Origin: Balneatrix alpica DSM 16621
GTDB taxonomy: Bacteria; Pseudomonadota; Gammaproteobacteria; Pseudomonadales; Balneatricaceae
Direction: 5' to 3'
NCBI RefSeq assembly: GCF_000619885.1
Contig: NZ_JHUZ01000006.1
Coordinates: 248,001 to 312,000, forward strand
DNA: 64,000 nucleotides
Below the pieces are notes generated by a model. The model was not told the DNA's origin. It ran no database searches and saw only the letters and a list, made by a program, of their open reading frames with translations. Positions 9,017 through 17,443 of this stretch are shown piece by piece. Within the stretch, counting starts at the first letter, position 1. Each line of letters opens with the position of its first letter. A program made the translations under genes and the position numbers.

Positions 9017-9865
9017 ATGGCAATCGCACTGCAGATGGTGGATGTATTTGGCAGTGGCCCCCTGGCGGGTAATCCTCTGGCGGTGGTGATCTGCGAGGAA
9101 GAATTGGCGACTGAGGAAATGCAACGGTTAACCCGCTGGTTCAATCTGTCGGAAACCACCTTTGTGCTACCGCCAACAACGGCGGAGGCGGATTATCGCC
9201 TGCGTATCTTTACCCTGGAGCGGGAGATGCCCTTTGCCGGTCACCCGACCTTAGGCAGCTGTCATGCTTGGTTACAGGCTGGCAACCAGCCGAAGCATCC
9301 GGGGCAGGTGGTGCAGGAATGCGGCGCGGGGCTGGTGCCTATTCGGCAAGAGCACGGCCGTCTGGCATTTGCGGCGCCACCTTTGCTGCGTTTTGCCGCG
9401 CCCTCTTTGACGGAGCTTAACGATGCTTTGCAGATGTTGCGTCTGCAGCTGAGTGATGTCGTCGAGGCCAGCTGGATAGACAATGGCCCAGGCTGGTTAG
9501 GCATTCGTCTGGCCTCGGCGGAGCAGGTGCTGGCATTGCAGCCTGCGCGTAGCTGGTCAGGGCAAATGGATGTAGGGGTAGTGGGGCCTTATCCGGCGGG
9601 TGGCGAAGCGGCCTTTGAGGTGCGGGCATTTTTTAGCGACCACCTGGGCTGCATCGTCGAAGACCCGGTTACCGGCAGTCTGAATGCCTCCATCGCCCAG
9701 TGGTTGTATAGCACGGGGGAAGTGGAGGGCGATTATATTGCCGCCCAGGGGCGTTGCCTGGGACGGGATGGGCGGGTGTATGTCAGCCGTGACGAGCAAG
9801 GACAGGTTTGGATTGGCGGTGCCACCCGTAGTCAGGTGGTGGGGCAGCTCGTCGGGCTCGAATGA
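9017..9865 (+). CDS. PhzF-family isomerase/epimerase
   Basis: A 282-residue protein of the diaminopimelate-epimerase-like PhzF family, with two similar halves. Glu46 in SETTFV matches the catalytic acid of PhzF, and FAGHPTLGSCHA and EDPVTGSLN are the family signatures. Unlike DapF there is no Cys pair. No phenazine genes are nearby, so the substrate is unknown. The chosen ATG at 9017 lies beyond the radC stop and follows AAAAAGGAT. Confidence 0.88.
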   Translation: MAIALQMVDVFGSGPLAGNPLAVVICEEELATEEMQRLTRWFNLSETTFVLPPTTAEADYRLRIFTLEREMPFAGHPTLGSCHAWLQAGNQPKHPGQVVQECGAGLVPIRQEHGRLAFAAPPLLRFAAPSLTELNDALQMLRLQLSDVVEASWIDNGPGWLGIRLASAEQVLALQPARSWSGQMDVGVVGPYPAGGEAAFEVRAFFSDHLGCIVEDPVTGSLNASIAQWLYSTGEVEGDYIAAQGRCLGRDGRVYVSRDEQGQVWIGGATRSQVVGQLVGLE

Positions 9866-9917
9866 GGATGAGCCTGGGTTGGCTGGCTCGATGCTGATTA
9901 ATTAATCACCTTTTACC

Positions 9918-9945
9918 TTGCTTGGTGGGGCTTAGCGGGTATAAT
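9918..9945 (+). promoter_or_regulatory. Putative sigma-70 promoter of rpmB-rpmG
   Basis: A perfect -10 box TATAAT lies at 9940-9945, with TTGCTT at 9918-9923 as the -35, 16 bases apart. It would give a leader of about 140 bases before rpmB, which contains a small hairpin at 10023-10039 (ACCCAA/TTGGGT). Nothing else was seen between 9866 and 10090. Confidence 0.65.
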
Positions 9946-10090
9946 GTTGCACCGCTTGTACCTAGGGTACGGGATTTTGCCCCTGAGGGTGGGGGCGCTC
10001 CGCCTGAGGCTGGTAACGGCAGACCCAAGTAATTTGGGTGCTGGACTATGCCGATAAAGTTTGGAAAACAAGCAATTAAAGGTATCGAGA

Positions 10091-10327
10091 ATGTCTAAAG
10101 TATGTCAGGTTACCGGCAAGCGTCCTGCTGTGGGTAATCACGTTTCTCACTCCAATATCAAGACCAAGCGTCGTTTCATGCCCAACCTGCACTACCATCG
10201 CTTCTGGGTAGAGAGCGAGCAGCGCTTCGTACGTCTGCGTGTATCCTCTAAAGGTATGCGCATCATCGACAAGAAGGGTATCGACTCCGTTCTGTCTGAA
10301 ATCCGCGCTCGCGGCGAGAAAGTGTAA
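10091..10327 (+). CDS. rpmB: 50S ribosomal protein L28
   Basis: Large-subunit ribosomal protein bL28, 78 residues, the exact usual length, starting [12 protein letters not shown]. An in-frame ATG at 10061 would add ten residues not found in the family, so the start at 10091 is used. rpmG follows after 11 bases, the standard gammaproteobacterial pair. It lacks a CxxC zinc pair at the C-terminus. Confidence 0.98.
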   Translation: MSKVCQVTGKRPAVGNHVSHSNIKTKRRFMPNLHYHRFWVESEQRFVRLRVSSKGMRIIDKKGIDSVLSEIRARGEKV

Positions 10328-10338
10328 GGGGATAAGTC

Positions 10339-10509
10339 ATGGCTGCTAAAGGTGCACGTGAGAAGATCAAGCTGGTTTCCAGCGCCGGTACTGGTCACTT
10401 CTACACCACTACCAAGAACAAGCGTAACATGCCTGAAAAGATGGAGATCAAGAAGTTTGATCCCGTTGTACGTCAGCATGTGATGTACAAAGAAGCCAAG
10501 ATCAAGTAA
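10339..10509 (+). CDS. rpmG: 50S ribosomal protein L33
   Basis: Ribosomal protein bL33, 56 residues, beginning [20 protein letters not shown] and ending KEAKIK. It is the cysteine-free (zinc-independent) form. It is short but unmistakable, directly follows rpmB and is itself followed by a strong terminator. Confidence 0.97.
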   Translation: MAAKGAREKIKLVSSAGTGHFYTTTKNKRNMPEKMEIKKFDPVVRQHVMYKEAKIK

Positions 10510-10534
10510 GCCTAGGCTTCAGACTGGTTCTCTT

Positions 10535-10560
10535 AAACGGCCACCTTCGGGTGGCCGTTT
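10535..10560 (+). terminator. Rho-independent terminator of rpmB-rpmG
   Basis: An 11-bp perfect stem, AAACGGCCACC with GGTGGCCGTTT, around a TTCG tetraloop, 25 bases after rpmG. It is A/T flanked on both sides, so it may also stop transcription of the opposing MocR gene. Confidence 0.9.
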
Positions 10561-10620
10561 GCATTTCTGGGCAATAGCAATGGCTGATTCGCCATGACCT
10601 TAAGGGGCGGTTGCGGTGAG

Positions 10621-12021
10621 CTAGTGTTGGCATTGCTCAATCAGTTCAATCAGCTTGGGCATGGCTTTGCGCAGCCGTATATCCCGGTGCCAGTGGGCGA
10701 AGTTCAGGCGTACGCTATGGCGCAGCTGGGGCTGCTGACCAAAGAGGGCGCCAGGGGTTAGACTGATGCCGGCCTGATCGGCCCGTTGCCACAGTTGCAG
10801 ACTGTCCACTGATGGAGGTAGTTGCAGCCAGCACAGATAGCCACCGGCAGGGGCATTGAGCTGACAGCCCTGGGGTAAGCCTTGCAGCGCTTGGGCCAGC
10901 TGGTGCCAGTTGTCGCCATATTGCTGACGCACCTGACGCAGGTGGCGGTCATAACCACGCCCTTGCAGCCAGGCCGCCAAGGCCTGTTGTTGTAGACCGG
11001 GACTGGCCATGCTGCTGACAAATTTGCGGTGGAGGAGGGCATCATGCCAGGGGCCAGCGGCAATCCAGCCCAGGCGCAAATCCGGATCAAGGGTTTTGGA
11101 GAAGGAGCTGCACAGCAGCACCCGCTCCGGCGCCAGGCTTTTTAACGCCAGTGGCATTTGTCCCTGATAGCCCAGCTCCGCGGTGACCTCATCTTCAATA
11201 ATGGGTAATCGATAGGGCTCGGTCAGGCTGATCAACGCATGGCGGTGACTATCCGGCATGGCGTAGCCCTGGGGATTGTTATAGCTGGGATGCAGCAGCA
11301 GGGCTTTGACCGGCCATTGCTTGAGGGCGCTGGCCAGCGCCGCCAGGTCGATACCGTCCGGGCTGCGGGCGGGAATTTCCAGCACCTGCAGTTGCAGCAC
11401 TTCCAGCAGCTGTAGCACGCCATAAAAGCAGGGGGACTCCACCGCGACGATATCACCTGGCCGGGTCAGGGTTTGCAGGGCCAGGGTGAAGGCTTCCTGA
11501 CAGCCGTTGGTGAGCAGGATGTCATCGGCATCCAGCCAAATACCACGCTTGTGTAAGCGCAAGCGAATTTGCTCGCGTAGCCCTGGGTGACCGGGGGGCA
11601 CCTGATAATGGCTATGGGCAGGCTTATGTTGGCGGGCACTGCGGGCCAGCTGGCGTTGCCAGCTATCCAGGCTGTCAAAGTGGCAGCAGGGATGGGCACT
11701 GCCCAGGGGCACCCAGTGGGGCTGCATGGCGGTGCGCACAATCTGCAGTCCAAGTTCGCCCAAGCTGGGGAGCTGTGGACTTAAGGGGGCAGGTTGCGGC
11801 TGCTGTAAGCGTGAGCGGGCACGAACAAAGTAGCCCTGGCGTGGCCGTGCTTCGATCCAGCCTTGTTGTTCCAACCACTGATAAACCGCAATGGCGGTGT
11901 TTTTGCTGGCCTGCTGCTGTTCGGCAAACTGGCGCAGTGAGGGCAGAGGTTGACCTGGGCGTAGCTGACCCTGATTGATTTGCTGCAGGAGCTGCTGGGC
12001 GAGAGCGAGATAACGAGGCAT
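10621..12021 (-). CDS. MocR-type GntR/aminotransferase-like transcriptional regulator
   Basis: Fusion of an N-terminal winged helix (about residues 1-70, GQPLPSLRQFAEQQQASKNT) to a class I aminotransferase domain. The PLP lysine is seen in SSFSKTLDPDLRLGW, so it probably binds PLP as an effector cofactor, like PdxR and GabR. The start at 12021 is set by the beginning of the helix-turn-helix domain; an in-frame ATG at 12066 is possible. Neither has a good ribosome site. It is divergent from the EamA exporter across about 150 bases, and regulation of that gene is the natural guess. Confidence 0.9.
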   Translation of the reverse strand: MPRYLALAQQLLQQINQGQLRPGQPLPSLRQFAEQQQASKNTAIAVYQWLEQQGWIEARPRQGYFVRARSRLQQPQPAPLSPQLPSLGELGLQIVRTAMQPHWVPLGSAHPCCHFDSLDSWQRQLARSARQHKPAHSHYQVPPGHPGLREQIRLRLHKRGIWLDADDILLTNGCQEAFTLALQTLTRPGDIVAVESPCFYGVLQLLEVLQLQVLEIPARSPDGIDLAALASALKQWPVKALLLHPSYNNPQGYAMPDSHRHALISLTEPYRLPIIEDEVTAELGYQGQMPLALKSLAPERVLLCSSFSKTLDPDLRLGWIAAGPWHDALLHRKFVSSMASPGLQQQALAAWLQGRGYDRHLRQVRQQYGDNWHQLAQALQGLPQGCQLNAPAGGYLCWLQLPPSVDSLQLWQRADQAGISLTPGALFGQQPQLRHSVRLNFAHWHRDIRLRKAMPKLIELIEQCQH

Positions 12022-12174
12022 GGGCGACCGGCAAAACGTCAGGGTACAGATTGGGTTTGGTGGCAATAATAGCGCACTATTCTTTGCTCTGTACCCATAA
12101 AAGTCGATGCGGCTGTATCTGGGGCCTGGCGGCTCCCTGACTTATAGTGCCTCCAATAGGGGAGGAAATCTGAG

Positions 12175-13083
12175 ATGGCGGCGTTATCCCTGGCCTGGGT
12201 ACCCTGGGCCTTTGTGTTGTTATGGAGTACTGGCTTTATTGGCGCCAAGTTTGGTTTGCCTTATGTGGAGCCTTTTACCTTTTTATTGATCCGTATGCTG
12301 CTTACCCTGGCGCTATTTGCCGGGTTGATTGGCTGGATGCGTACCCCCTGGCCAAAGGGAGCGGCGATTGGCCGGCAAATGTTGGTGGGATTGCTGGTGC
12401 ATGGTGCTTATCTGGGGGGGGTATTTGCGGCCATTAAAGCCGGGATGCCCGCTGGCGTGACTGCTATTTTGGTGGGCTTGCAACCCCTGTTGACGGCTTT
12501 GCTGGCACGGATCTGGTTTGCTGAGCGCTTACGTCCGGCGCAGTTTCTGGGGTTATGGTTGGGCTTTGCCGGGGTGTTGCTGGTGATCAGTGGCCGTGAC
12601 CTCTGGCAGGGGCAGCTTAGTCTCACCGGTTTAGCCTGGGCGCTGACAGCCCTGCTGGGGATCTCCTGTGGCACCCTCTACCAGAAAAAATATGGCCAGG
12701 GCGTACCCTTGTTGACCGGTACCTTCTATCAGTATGTTTCCACCACCCTGTTAATGGCGCTGCTGGCACTGGTGTGGGAAGAGCGCAGTATCGTCTGGCA
12801 CCCGGAGTTTATTGGCGCATTGCTCTGGCTGGTATTTGGCCTGTCATTGGCGGCTATCTTGCTGTTGATGTTGATGATCCGGGAGGGAGAGTCTGCCAAG
12901 GTGGCCAGTTACTTTTACCTGGTGCCCCCCCTGACCGCCCTGGAGTCTTGGTTATTGTTTAATGAAAACCTTGGCTGGATCAGTGTGCTGGGCATGCTGC
13001 TGAGTGCCGCCGGGGTGGGGCTGGCGTTGCGTGGTAGTCTGCACAAAGCCAGTCCCGCGCCCCAGACCAAGTTGGCTAATTAG
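12175..13083 (+). CDS. EamA/DMT-family transporter
   Basis: Inner-membrane protein of 302 residues with ten predicted helices in two EamA repeats; members export amino acids or other metabolites. GGGGAGGA stands before the ATG at 12175. It is divergent from a MocR-type regulator, an arrangement often seen for amino-acid or amine efflux pumps. The substrate is not readable from sequence. Confidence 0.9.
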   Translation: MAALSLAWVPWAFVLLWSTGFIGAKFGLPYVEPFTFLLIRMLLTLALFAGLIGWMRTPWPKGAAIGRQMLVGLLVHGAYLGGVFAAIKAGMPAGVTAILVGLQPLLTALLARIWFAERLRPAQFLGLWLGFAGVLLVISGRDLWQGQLSLTGLAWALTALLGISCGTLYQKKYGQGVPLLTGTFYQYVSTTLLMALLALVWEERSIVWHPEFIGALLWLVFGLSLAAILLLMLMIREGESAKVASYFYLVPPLTALESWLLFNENLGWISVLGMLLSAAGVGLALRGSLHKASPAPQTKLAN

Positions 13084-13102
13084 GCTGTCAGGCTGGGGGA
13101 GG

Positions 13103-13510
13103 TCAGTCCTCTCCCGGCTCAATGCCGTGCATATAGACCAGTTCCCAAATCTGCCCATCCAGATCACGAAAGCCATGGCCATACATAAAGCCATGATCCT
13201 GGGCCTCGTTATAGAGGCTGCCGCCTGCAGCCAGGGCGCGTTGGACTAAATCATCGACTTCTTCCCGGCTGTCACAGCTCAAGCAAAACAAGGCCGCGCT
13301 CTGTTGCTGGCTATCGGCGATGGGTAGAGGGCTGTATTGCTGATAGCGGCTGTGGCATAGCAGCATCAGATGAATGTTATGCGCCAGGGTCAGGCAGCGT
13401 ACCTGGGCATCAGAAAACTGCGGATTAAGACTAAAACCCAGTGCCTGGAAGAAACTCTGGCTGCGGGCTAAATCCCGCACCGGCAGGTTGAGGTAGAGAT
13501 GGCGGGACAT
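13103..13510 (-). CDS. VOC (glyoxalase/bleomycin-resistance fold) family protein
   Basis: A 135-residue protein with two beta-alpha-beta-beta-beta modules, opening with LYLNLPVRDLARSQSFFQALGF and ending FRDLDGQIWELVYM, as in the YcgJ/glyoxalase-like lactoylglutathione lyase relatives. Candidate metal ligands are His4 and the Glu of IWELVY. No substrate can be named. AGGAGGCTGCC precedes the start. It converges on the EamA gene with a 19-base gap. Confidence 0.85.
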   Translation of the reverse strand: MSRHLYLNLPVRDLARSQSFFQALGFSLNPQFSDAQVRCLTLAHNIHLMLLCHSRYQQYSPLPIADSQQQSAALFCLSCDSREEVDDLVQRALAAGGSLYNEAQDHGFMYGHGFRDLDGQIWELVYMHGIEPGED

Positions 13511-13583
13511 GGCAGCCTCCTAGTTGAGCTGTGCAGCTCAAGCATAGGAGGCAATTTGGGTGGGTGTCCAAGATGCAGGTGTG

Positions 13584-14060
13584 TTAGAGAGCAGCGAGAC
13601 CTGCGTCGGCACATTGAATATCTTCACTGCCGCCAGGGGCGCCGGAAATACCAATAGCGCCTATCACCTGCCCCTGATGTTCAATCAGTTTGCCTCCGCC
13701 CCAGGTGATCATATCCGGCAGGTTATTGACGATGGCAGCCACTGCGGGATCTTGTTGGGTGGCTTCTTCAATAACGGCAGTGGGCAGGCGCCGAGAGACA
13801 GCGGTAAAGGCTTTGCGTTGGCTCACCAGGGCCGAGTGTAGAAAGGCACCGTCATTGACCAGCTGCACTTTGGGGCGACCACTGATATCCACCACCGTCA
13901 CCGCAATACGATGACCATTTTGTTGGCACTGTTGTAATGCCGCCTGGGCAACTCGCTGGGCGGCATCCAAGCTGATCGTCGCTTGGTTGTAACTGGGAGC
14001 GGCGAAGGCCAGGCTGGTGGAGAGGCTGCAGAGTCCAAACAGGGCTGACAGAATACGCAT
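13584..14060 (-). CDS. Exported HbpS/GlcG-family protein
   Basis: A 158-residue protein with a clear signal peptide (about residues 1-20, cut after AFA) followed by a GlcG/HbpS domain: ISLDAAQRVAQAAL, VVDISGRPK and the C-terminal GAIGISGAPGGSEDIQCADAG. Some family members bind haem or sit in sensory systems; here nothing shows the ligand. It starts 17 bases after the preceding hydrolase gene, so the two exported products probably share an operon and perhaps a periplasmic task. Confidence 0.87.
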   Translation of the reverse strand: MRILSALFGLCSLSTSLAFAAPSYNQATISLDAAQRVAQAALQQCQQNGHRIAVTVVDISGRPKVQLVNDGAFLHSALVSQRKAFTAVSRRLPTAVIEEATQQDPAVAAIVNNLPDMITWGGGKLIEHQGQVIGAIGISGAPGGSEDIQCADAGLAAL

Positions 14061-14077
14061 GGTGTTATCCTCGTGTG

Positions 14078-15334
14078 TTAGTTGGAACGAAGTTGATCCT
14101 GTACCCAGGAGGCGGCAATGGCTTCCCGGGAGTCACGATCTGGGCAGTGTCCAGGGACGTCATAGATCAGGCGTTTGCTACGTTGGCTGTGTTGTTGCAA
14201 TAAATCGATGTCGGCCAGGGGGGCAACGGGATCGGCGTTAGTACTCAGGATTAACAGAGGTGTGTTGCGTGGTTGTGGTTGCTGAGGGTTCAGTAAACCC
14301 TGCTGCAGCAAGGATAGCGGTTGGAGCTTGGCGCTGATGGCACTGGCGGGTGCGTCAGGCGGGAGGCCAAGACGGGTGCGTACGCCATCCATCGTAAAGG
14401 CGGGAAACTGTTCCAATGTCTCTGCGGGTGCCATAAAGGGGCGGTGAATAGGGCCACAGATATACACCAGGCCTGCCAGGTCCAGCTCTGGACGAGCCAA
14501 TAGCATGCGGGCAACCGGCGTGCCGCCGAAACTGGCCCCCATCACAAAGATATTCTTGCTATCGATATTGGCGAGTGTGCGGCTGTAATTCACCGCAGCA
14601 CTATGCAGTTTGTCTATATCCGCTGTGATGCGCCAAGCGCGCGAGTCACCCATGCCTGGCATATCAATCATCAGTAGAACAATCCCACGGGGGGCAAGTT
14701 GCTTTTCAAAAAATGGCATGCCCTCTTCTTTGGCAACATCCGAGCCAAATGACATAACAATCAACGGGAAGGGGCCGTTGCCCTGGGGCAAGTGCAGGTT
14801 GCCTTTGAAGTGTTGCCCCGCAAAGGGAATCTCCACTACCTGGAGAGGAACCGGCAAATAGCGACCCGCCTGACGATAGTTGATCTGCGCCTGTTGCAGG
14901 GCAGCTAGATTGGCGGGCTCATCAGTATGGGGCGAGGACGCCCGTAGATAATAGCTGGTGGCGGCTAAATACAGGCGCTTGGCACTGTCTTGATCGCCAT
15001 TTTGCTCAGCGGCTTTAGCAAGCATCTGTGCTTGGTCGCCGGCTTGGCTCCATTCGTAAATCCAGTGTCCTGGGCCGTAGTTCACCAGGGTGTCAGGCTG
15101 CTCAGGATGGCGGCGTATGCCCTCTGCGGTAGCGATGCGGGACAGTACTTCTTCAATGACTGCGGGTTCAGCCCCTACATGGGCCCAAGAGTCGGGTTCA
15201 ATCGGGTGATACCAGTTGCCTTCGGTGGGATCACGAAAGGATGCCCCGGAGGGATCGGGTTCTGTGGCTGCCTGAGCGTTAGGGATAAGGCAGGTGGCCA
15301 GCAAGGCGCTGGCAAACCAGTGTTGGCGAAACAT
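14078..15334 (-). CDS. Exported alpha/beta hydrolase (FrsA/DUF1100-like)
   Basis: A 418-residue protein with a signal peptide (MFRQHWFASALLATCLI, cut near AQA). The C-terminal two thirds are an alpha/beta hydrolase like FrsA or dipeptidyl-peptidase relatives: nucleophile in MGASFGG, acid in STNADPVAP and His in DVPGHCPD. The N-terminal helical part (residues 40-150) resembles the FrsA cap region. AAGGAGGCTTT precedes the start. It is likely a periplasmic esterase or peptidase; the substrate is unknown. An HbpS-like protein follows in the same operon. Confidence 0.85.
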   Translation of the reverse strand: MFRQHWFASALLATCLIPNAQAATEPDPSGASFRDPTEGNWYHPIEPDSWAHVGAEPAVIEEVLSRIATAEGIRRHPEQPDTLVNYGPGHWIYEWSQAGDQAQMLAKAAEQNGDQDSAKRLYLAATSYYLRASSPHTDEPANLAALQQAQINYRQAGRYLPVPLQVVEIPFAGQHFKGNLHLPQGNGPFPLIVMSFGSDVAKEEGMPFFEKQLAPRGIVLLMIDMPGMGDSRAWRITADIDKLHSAAVNYSRTLANIDSKNIFVMGASFGGTPVARMLLARPELDLAGLVYICGPIHRPFMAPAETLEQFPAFTMDGVRTRLGLPPDAPASAISAKLQPLSLLQQGLLNPQQPQPRNTPLLILSTNADPVAPLADIDLLQQHSQRSKRLIYDVPGHCPDRDSREAIAASWVQDQLRSN

Positions 15335-15404
15335 AAAGCCTCCTTAAACGAGGGGAAAGTACCCCGATAGGATGGCCCGGGAAACTTAACAAAAACTGAA
15401 GAAG

Positions 15405-15989
15405 TTACAGGCGTGAAGGTAAACGATGATGGCGATACAGCAGATATAGCAGGCCCGCCAAAAGCAGCAGCACGAGGCTAAATTGGCCAGCCTGATTGAG
15501 CTGCTGCCATAGCTCACCGAGGTTGGGCAGCAGTTGATGACCGAATGCCCCCAGTAGCATGAATTGACCGGTCCCCAGGGTAACGGCAAAGGCTGATGCG
15601 AGGGCGAAGTGGCGATAGGGTAAGCGCAGACTGCCACTTAAGACGGGAGTGATCCAGGCTAAGGGCCCCAGTAAACGGGATAGCATTACCATCAGCATGC
15701 CACGGCGTCGCAGTTGTAAGCGAGCCCTGGCTAGATGGCGACGGTAGTGGCGTTGTCGCCCCCAGCGACGTAGCCAAGTGCTGCCGCGGTAGTAGCCTAA
15801 TGCATAGGACAGCTGGTCAGCACTATAGGCTGCCAACCATACCGCGACCACCAATGGCCAGCCTTGACCGCCACGCCATTGGTAGCCGGCAGCGATAAAA
15901 GCAGGCTCACCTGGTACTAGCAGGCTGAATGGAAAGAGTCCATCCAGCCAGGCCAGCATGACTAAGGCCCCTTGGGTCAGCTCCGCCAT
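15405..15989 (-). CDS. DedA/VTT-family membrane protein
   Basis: A 194-residue polytopic protein of the DedA family, linked in other bacteria to undecaprenyl-phosphate or phospholipid translocation and membrane homeostasis. Seen are the G-rich N-terminal part (FLVPGEPAFIAAGY), the arginine-rich loop RWGRQRHYRRHLARARLQ and the following PLAWITPVLSGSLR. It begins 3 bases beyond the end of the GT2 gene, so the two form an operon. Confidence 0.85.
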   Translation of the reverse strand: MAELTQGALVMLAWLDGLFPFSLLVPGEPAFIAAGYQWRGGQGWPLVVAVWLAAYSADQLSYALGYYRGSTWLRRWGRQRHYRRHLARARLQLRRRGMLMVMLSRLLGPLAWITPVLSGSLRLPYRHFALASAFAVTLGTGQFMLLGAFGHQLLPNLGELWQQLNQAGQFSLVLLLLAGLLYLLYRHHRLPSRL

Positions 15990-15991
15990 GA

Positions 15992-16726
15992 TTAGGCCGG
16001 ATGGTAGTGGCCAAAGCGATACTGGTAGGGGTTGCCAAGCAGTTCTCCACTAAAGAAGCGGCGTACATTGGCGCGCAGATAGGTGAAGCCGGTGCGTAGA
16101 TAGCCGTCTTGCTCCAGGCGGCGGGGGTGAAAAACAAAGCTGAGGGGAAGTAAGTTAAAGCGGAGTTGTGGGTGGCGATGGGCAGCCAGTGCATAGGCAC
16201 AGTCTTCGCAGAGGCTGATTTGTTCATTAAAGCCGCCGATTAATTGATGGGCTCGGCGGGTGGAGAATAGGCAGGCGCCAATTGCAGTGGGGAAGAAGAA
16301 TTGGGTAATCCAGATCCCTGCATTAAAAAGCGCATATCCTGGTTTTGCCTTACGGCTGGCATGTGCCACATCCATATAGACTGCGGCGACATCCGCTGGG
16401 CGTAAGGTGAGGCTCCAGTCAGCGCGGGCAAGGAAGTCCGGTGCCAGGCGAACATCGGCATCCAAAAACAGGAGGCGTTCATGCTGAGCAGCCTGGGCGC
16501 CGGTATTGCGTCCCAGACTCGCCCCCCGTTGTGCCATGGCGATGATCTTGAGCTGAGGCAGACGTTGTGCATATTGCTGTGCAATCTCTAAGGTGGCGTC
16601 GGTGCTGGCGCTATCAACCAGCACGACTTCAAAGTCCTGTTTGCTTTGTTGACAGAGATCCTCCAGCAGGTTGGCAATGTGTTCCGCTTCATTGAGCGTG
16701 ATCACGATGATGCTTATTGCGGCCAT
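15992..16726 (-). CDS. Family 2 glycosyltransferase
   Basis: GT-A fold transferase of 244 residues: SIIVITLNEAEHI at the N-terminus, VDSASTDAT nucleotide-sugar loop, metal-binding DADVR at about 92-96 and CEDCAYA as the acceptor-side acidic motif. There is a hydrophobic patch (LFNAGIWITQFFFPTAIG) but no clear membrane anchor. Acceptor and sugar are unknown. It is translated just ahead of the DedA gene, which suggests a shared lipid-linked or envelope role (inference). Confidence 0.88.
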   Translation of the reverse strand: MAAISIIVITLNEAEHIANLLEDLCQQSKQDFEVVLVDSASTDATLEIAQQYAQRLPQLKIIAMAQRGASLGRNTGAQAAQHERLLFLDADVRLAPDFLARADWSLTLRPADVAAVYMDVAHASRKAKPGYALFNAGIWITQFFFPTAIGACLFSTRRAHQLIGGFNEQISLCEDCAYALAAHRHPQLRFNLLPLSFVFHPRRLEQDGYLRTGFTYLRANVRRFFSGELLGNPYQYRFGHYHPA

Positions 16727-16776
16727 GATGAGCTCCTCATCCTGAGTGGCGAGTAGAAAATGGGTAAGGGAGAGGT

Positions 16777-16800
16777 CGCGATCTGTTAAGACAGATCGCG
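16777..16800 (-). terminator. Hairpin at the end of the psp operon
   Basis: A perfect 10-bp stem CGCGATCTGT/ACAGATCGCG around TAAG that includes the pspC stop codon. On the minus strand it is not followed by a T run, so it may act as an mRNA end structure rather than a classical terminator. Confidence 0.5.
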
Positions 16801-17190
16801 GAAGTCGCGGTTGACTTGGTAACGACGTGAAGTGACGTAACTTTCGATCAGGCCAAGGCGCTCACTGAGTCTCTGCATGCGCTGATGCAGCTCCTTGACC
16901 CGGCTGGCGGGGGCGGGGCCATAGTGGAAGAAGGGCTTGGCCTCACCGCTGTCATGCTGGCAGCCATAGTGTTGTTGAGGCGCCTTTTCCAGCAGGAAGA
17001 TTCCCGCCAGGTAGGCCAGCAGACCCAGGCTGCCGCTGAAAATAAACAGCGTCACCATGATCAGGCGGGCCAGCCAGACTGGCCAGCCGTGGCTATGCGC
17101 CACTCCGGCGCAGACCCCGGCGATCCAGCCCTCACGTGGGCGACGATAAAGATCGCGCAGGTAGCCATTGGCTTTAGTGGGCTTGTTCAT
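16786..17190 (-). CDS. pspC: Phage shock protein C (PspC)
   Basis: A 134-residue PspC-domain protein: GYLRDLYRRPREGWIAGVCAGVAHSHG followed by a hydrophobic helix pair (VWLARLIMVTLFIFSG to LGLLAYLAGIFLLE) and a C-terminal amphipathic tail. With PspB it senses secretin or envelope damage and recruits PspA. The start at 17190 gives the usual length and follows AGGGAG; upstream in-frame ATGs are inside pspB. It overlaps pspB by 17 bases. Confidence 0.92.
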   Translation of the reverse strand: MNKPTKANGYLRDLYRRPREGWIAGVCAGVAHSHGWPVWLARLIMVTLFIFSGSLGLLAYLAGIFLLEKAPQQHYGCQHDSGEAKPFFHYGPAPASRVKELHQRMQRLSERLGLIESYVTSRRYQVNRDFRDLS

Positions 17191-17443
17191 GTTGGGCATC
17201 TCCCTTGTTGTCGGAGCTGTTACGCCAGTGCGGGTGTTCCTGGTCCAGAATGGTTTCCAGATGCCGTACCCGCTGCTCGAGCAGGCTGGCGGTTTGCAGA
17301 GCTTGCTCCAGGGTTTGCTGATCTTCATCGGACAGTCCCTTGCGCATCCTGGATTGAGTCCAGTAGTGCAGGATCAGCCAGATGGGGGCGACCAGGCCGA
17401 GAAAAATCACGGCCGGGACGAAGAAGAACACCATCCAGGACAT
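17174..17443 (-). CDS. pspB: Phage shock protein B (PspB)
   Basis: An 89-residue inner-membrane protein with one N-terminal helix (residues 3-26) and a charged coiled tail (DEDQQTLEQALQTASLLEQRVRHLETIL), the PspB pattern. It partners PspC in sensing membrane stress. Its ATG overlaps the pspA stop (ATAATG), so translation is coupled. Confidence 0.93.
   Translation of the reverse strand: MSWMVFFFVPAVIFLGLVAPIWLILHYWTQSRMRKGLSDEDQQTLEQALQTASLLEQRVRHLETILDQEHPHWRNSSDNKGDAQHEQAH

Noticed and set aside
9017-9865. Phenazine biosynthesis assignment for the PhzF homologue
   Set aside because: No phz genes are nearby and the family is broad.
10061-10090. Longer start for rpmB
   Set aside because: It would add ten residues not present in L28; [12 protein letters not shown] at 10091 is the family N-terminus.
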